A stretch of DNA of 64,000 nt, taken from contig CAKPAA010000007.1 of assembly GCA_934132775.1 (NCBI GenBank), forward strand, positions 1 through 64,000, in the 5' to 3' direction. Each line of letters opens with the position of its first letter. Within the stretch, counting starts at the first letter, position 1. The translations under genes were made by a program, and so were the position numbers. The notes under the pieces were generated by a model. That model was not told the origin of the DNA, did not search any database, and saw only the letters and a program-made list of their open reading frames with translations. Shown here piece after piece: positions 61,557 to 64,000 of the stretch. The stretch comes from an uncultured Clostridia bacterium. Lineage in GTDB: Bacteria; Bacillota; Clostridia; TANB77; UBA1234.

Positions 61557-62357
61557 TTATATTGCTTGATAGGTTCCATTCTTTAAATTTATTTCTATCC
61601 ACTTTTTATTTATTTTTATAATTAGCCTGTATTCTAATAGTGATAAATTTCCTTCTAAATGCGCTATGTAGTACATTATCTCTTTTGAAAATTTATCTAA
61701 ATCCGTTATATCTTCGAAATATTCTGGACTTGTTATTTCTGCGAATATAATATTTATATCATATTTTTTATAATTATCCAATAGCTTTCTTATTTTCTCA
61801 AATATCTTGTTTTTTATATCTATATTATACTCTTCTTCAAGTTCTGGATTTATCTTAGGTGTAAGAATTGTTCTTTTACCATCATTGTATATTTCAACTT
61901 TATCACTGGCTTTTTTATATTCAATATATCCCTCTATATTTTCTTTTTCTAACTTATATTCTTCCAAGTCGTGTGAAAGCTTTTCAACTAGCCAGTCATA
62001 TCCAACATATATTTTTGTAACTTCTATTCCTATGCTCTTTCCTTTTCGTTCTAACACAAAGTCTGGGCATTCCGTTTTCGTTATCTTACCAGAACGTATT
62101 TTAAATTTATTTAATAATTTAAAAACAGTATTAAATTCATTTATTTCTTTTTGGAGTTGTTTATTTCTCTCTAGTTCATTTTCAACCATTTGATTCCAAA
62201 TTTTTATATCTTTTTGAGTTGCCTTAACTTTTGTCATTTTTAACGTGAATGTGTTTAAATTTAGCACCATATCGTCCATATGGACTTTTATATATGCATC
62301 TTTAATTTCACCTGAACTTTTATGAGAATTCATTACATCATATATAGGATTTTCCAT
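61557..62357 (-). CDS. Putative PD-(D/E)xK-type nuclease, unknown role
   Basis: The 266-residue protein begins with about 85 mostly helical, charged residues. Then ECPDFVLERKGKSIGIEVTK (about 95-114) has the spacing of a restriction-endonuclease-fold active site: PD, a beta turn, then E-x-T/K on the next strand. Later segments are helical with a conserved-looking IIFAEITSPEYF strand. I do not recognise a specific family. It is the first gene of a two-gene operon with the HD-GYP gene and is divergent from htrA. Confidence 0.55.
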   Translation of the reverse strand: MENPIYDVMNSHKSSGEIKDAYIKVHMDDMVLNLNTFTLKMTKVKATQKDIKIWNQMVENELERNKQLQKEINEFNTVFKLLNKFKIRSGKITKTECPDFVLERKGKSIGIEVTKIYVGYDWLVEKLSHDLEEYKLEKENIEGYIEYKKASDKVEIYNDGKRTILTPKINPELEEEYNIDIKNKIFEKIRKLLDNYKKYDINIIFAEITSPEYFEDITDLDKFSKEIMYYIAHLEGNLSLLEYRLIIKINKKWIEINLKNGTYQAI

Positions 62358-62526
62358 ATTTTTCTCCCTGTTACATTATTGAATTTCATATTTTTTTCAT
62401 ATATAATACATAGTAGTGACAAATAAATGTCCTAATATATGTAGTATACACGATTGAAATATATTATTCAACATTAGATTTATATTAAAAATTTATACAT
62501 AAAATTATATGAAAGGATGATTGATT

Positions 62527-63735
62527 ATGTCTTTTAAGAATGACTTCGAACGTGAAAGGATATACGAGGAAATGGAGGGTAAACAGTCTTCAAAACTTGG
62601 TTGGGTTGGCAAAACACTTAGCATCGCATTGCTTTTGTCTTTGGGATTTGCAAGTGGAAGTATTTACTCGACATTCACTGGTAAAGGCTTATTGCCAAGC
62701 CAAAAAGAAAATGTACAAAACAATTTAAATGTAAGTCAAGTTTCTACAACACCATCTAATTCAACAAATGTTGTAACAGCTCCAAGTTCACTTTCAGATG
62801 TTGTTGCAAAAACTGCTGACTCTGTTGTTGAAATAACACAATACTCAACTTCAACATCAATGTTTTCATCACAAAGTTACACTTCTCAAGGTAATGGAAG
62901 TGGTGTTATTATTTCAGCTGATGGCTATATTTTAACGAATAATCACGTTATTAGTGGCGCTGAAAAAATTACTGTTAGATTAAGAAATGGTAAAGAATAT
63001 GAAGCAACTCTTGTTGGCAAAGATTCAAAAACGGACGTTGCAATTATTAAAATTGACGCACAAGATTTAACAGTTGCAACAATAGCTGATTCTTCTAAAA
63101 CAAAAGTTGGCGACTTTGTTTTAGCAATTGGTAATCCTCTTGGAGAATTAGGTGGAACAGTAACTTATGGCTATATCAGTGCTTTGGAACGTGAAATTAA
63201 AATTGATAATTCAACAATGAACTTAATGCAATTTGATGCCGCTGTAAACCCAGGTAATTCTGGTGGTGGTTTATTTAATGTTTATGGCGAACTTATCGGT
63301 ATCGTTTCTGCAAAATCTACTGGCTACGACGTTGAAGGACTTGGATTTGCAATTCCGATAAATGATATTAACAAAGTTACGAGTGATATACTTGATTTAG
63401 GCTATGCAACAAATAGAGCTTTTTTAGGAATTAAACTTGAAAACGCAGTTTACTCATATAACAACCAATATGGTGGACTTTTTGGAATGTTCTATCAACA
63501 GATGCAATATGGTGCAACTGTTGCAGAAGTAGTAAAAGACTCACCTGCTGAAAAAGCTGGAATAGAAGTTAAAGATATTATCGTTTCAATAAATGGTAAA
63601 GCTATTTCAAGTGCATCAGAAGCCACATCAGAAGTTGCTGCTTTGAGTGTTGGTGATGAAATTGAAATCGGAATAATTCGTGACGGTCGTACAAAAACTG
63701 TTAAAGCTACTCTTGAAGAGTATAAAGGTCAATAA
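62527..63735 (+). CDS. htrA: HtrA/DegP-family serine protease
   Basis: Membrane-anchored extracytoplasmic protease for misfolded envelope proteins. After a short acidic cytosolic N-terminus comes one helix (about 28-48), a Ser/Thr/Asn-rich linker, the trypsin-like domain with His140 (TNNHVI), Asp170 (KTDVAII) and Ser245 (GNSGGG), and a PDZ domain (about 300-395; DSPAEKAGIEVKDIIVSING). The length of 402 aa is that of Bacillus HtrA proteins. The ATG at 62527 follows AAAGGATG. Monocistronic. Confidence 0.95.
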   Translation: MSFKNDFERERIYEEMEGKQSSKLGWVGKTLSIALLLSLGFASGSIYSTFTGKGLLPSQKENVQNNLNVSQVSTTPSNSTNVVTAPSSLSDVVAKTADSVVEITQYSTSTSMFSSQSYTSQGNGSGVIISADGYILTNNHVISGAEKITVRLRNGKEYEATLVGKDSKTDVAIIKIDAQDLTVATIADSSKTKVGDFVLAIGNPLGELGGTVTYGYISALEREIKIDNSTMNLMQFDAAVNPGNSGGGLFNVYGELIGIVSAKSTGYDVEGLGFAIPINDINKVTSDILDLGYATNRAFLGIKLENAVYSYNNQYGGLFGMFYQQMQYGATVAEVVKDSPAEKAGIEVKDIIVSINGKAISSASEATSEVAALSVGDEIEIGIIRDGRTKTVKATLEEYKGQ

Positions 63736-63761
63736 TAGATTTTAAGCATAAATAAATATTT

Positions 63762-63840
63762 TCCCAGTTATATGGACTAATTTGTGAAAAGTAAAATCCA
63801 ACTTTTCCCCATCCTGTTAGTTCATTTAACTGGGATTTTT
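63762..63840 (+). terminator. htrA terminator
   Basis: Outer stem TCCCAGTTA/TAACTGGGA, inner stem TGGACTAA/TTAGTTCA, followed by TTTTTAT. Confidence 0.85.
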
Positions 63841-63845
63841 ATATA

Positions 63846-63897
63846 ACAAAAAAGACTGATGAAAGGAGAATACGCACACAGTCTCTTTTTGTTAATT
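63846..63897. terminator. Second hairpin with A- and T-tracts at the right edge
   Basis: Arms AACAAAAAAGACTG and CAGTCTCTTTTTGTT pair over most of their length; T-tracts occur on both strands, so it could terminate a leftward gene entering from beyond the window. Confidence 0.7.
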
Positions 63898-64000
63898 AAA
63901 AAATTTAAATACATATAGAAATAGCGTACACTCTATATGTTTTTAATATTTCTCACAAATTTCTCATAAAATAAGTTTCTTACATTCATTTTTCTTTTGT

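Overview
The window comes from a low-GC, spore-forming, anaerobic member of the Firmicutes (Clostridia-like; an uncultured gut lineage is my inference). The signs are: AT-rich DNA with strong AGGAGG ribosome-binding sites, frequent TTG/GTG starts, spoIIID and a spo0E-like gene, an oxygen-sensitive class III ribonucleotide reductase, radical-SAM enzymes, the DXP isoprenoid pathway, and a meso-diaminopimelate-type MurE (DNPR motif). No rRNA operon, CRISPR array or prophage is visible.

Layout. 1-1.1 kb: the 5' end of a group II intron lying directly behind a terminator, a small unknown gene, and spoIIID. 1.0-5.0 kb: a gatD-like/murT pair, a metallophosphoesterase and a small membrane protein. 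5.2-5.5 kb: two tRNAs with a clear promoter. 5.7-9.3 kb: a class III ribonucleotide reductase set (nrdD, nrdH redoxin, nrdG activase) plus a small ferredoxin:disulfide-reductase-like protein. 9.8-22.4 kb: cell-surface region with a patatin phospholipase, an anchored FAD protein, a 1975-residue SLH/VWA surface protein with internal repeats, a second SLH protein and a secreted HExxH metalloprotease. 22.5-25 kb: dxs and a thioredoxin-like gene. 25-34 kb: a dcw-type division/cell-wall cluster on the minus strand (mraZ, rsmH, ftsL-like, PASTA-PBP, murE, mraY, ftsW/spoVE) under an MraZ operator; murF, murD, murG and ftsZ are absent here. 34-41 kb: a large unknown coiled-coil protein, a spo0E-like peptide, lgt and two M16 peptidases. 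41-51 kb: type IV pilus locus (major pilin, pilC, pilB, three pilin-like proteins, pilD, pilO-like, a pilM-pilN fusion, an exported SLH-like protein) with no pilT. 51-55 kb: ileS with an isoleucine T-box. 55-58 kb: UDP-sugar pyrophosphorylase, a DUF378 protein and a PflX-type radical SAM enzyme. 58.5-60 kb: a second pilin whose C-terminus carries a GC-rich, C-type-lectin-like module that looks like a diversity-generating-retroelement target. 60.6-63.7 kb: an HD-GYP protein, a putative PD-(D/E)xK nuclease and HtrA.

How it fits together. The window is rich in envelope functions: precursor synthesis and possible lipid II amidation (MurE, MraY, MurT/GatD-like), septal synthesis, lipoprotein maturation, S-layer-type surface proteins and a retraction-ATPase-less pilus. 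The major pilin (41.1 kb) and the long pilin (58.5 kb) share their N-terminal and middle domains, so the long one is plausibly a pilus-borne adhesin displaying a diversified binding tip; no reverse transcriptase or template repeat lies in the window. The other main surprises are a GatD homologue without its catalytic Cys and His, an ftsW gene with no canonical start at its ribosome-binding site, and a tandemly triplicated gene end in the reductase region.
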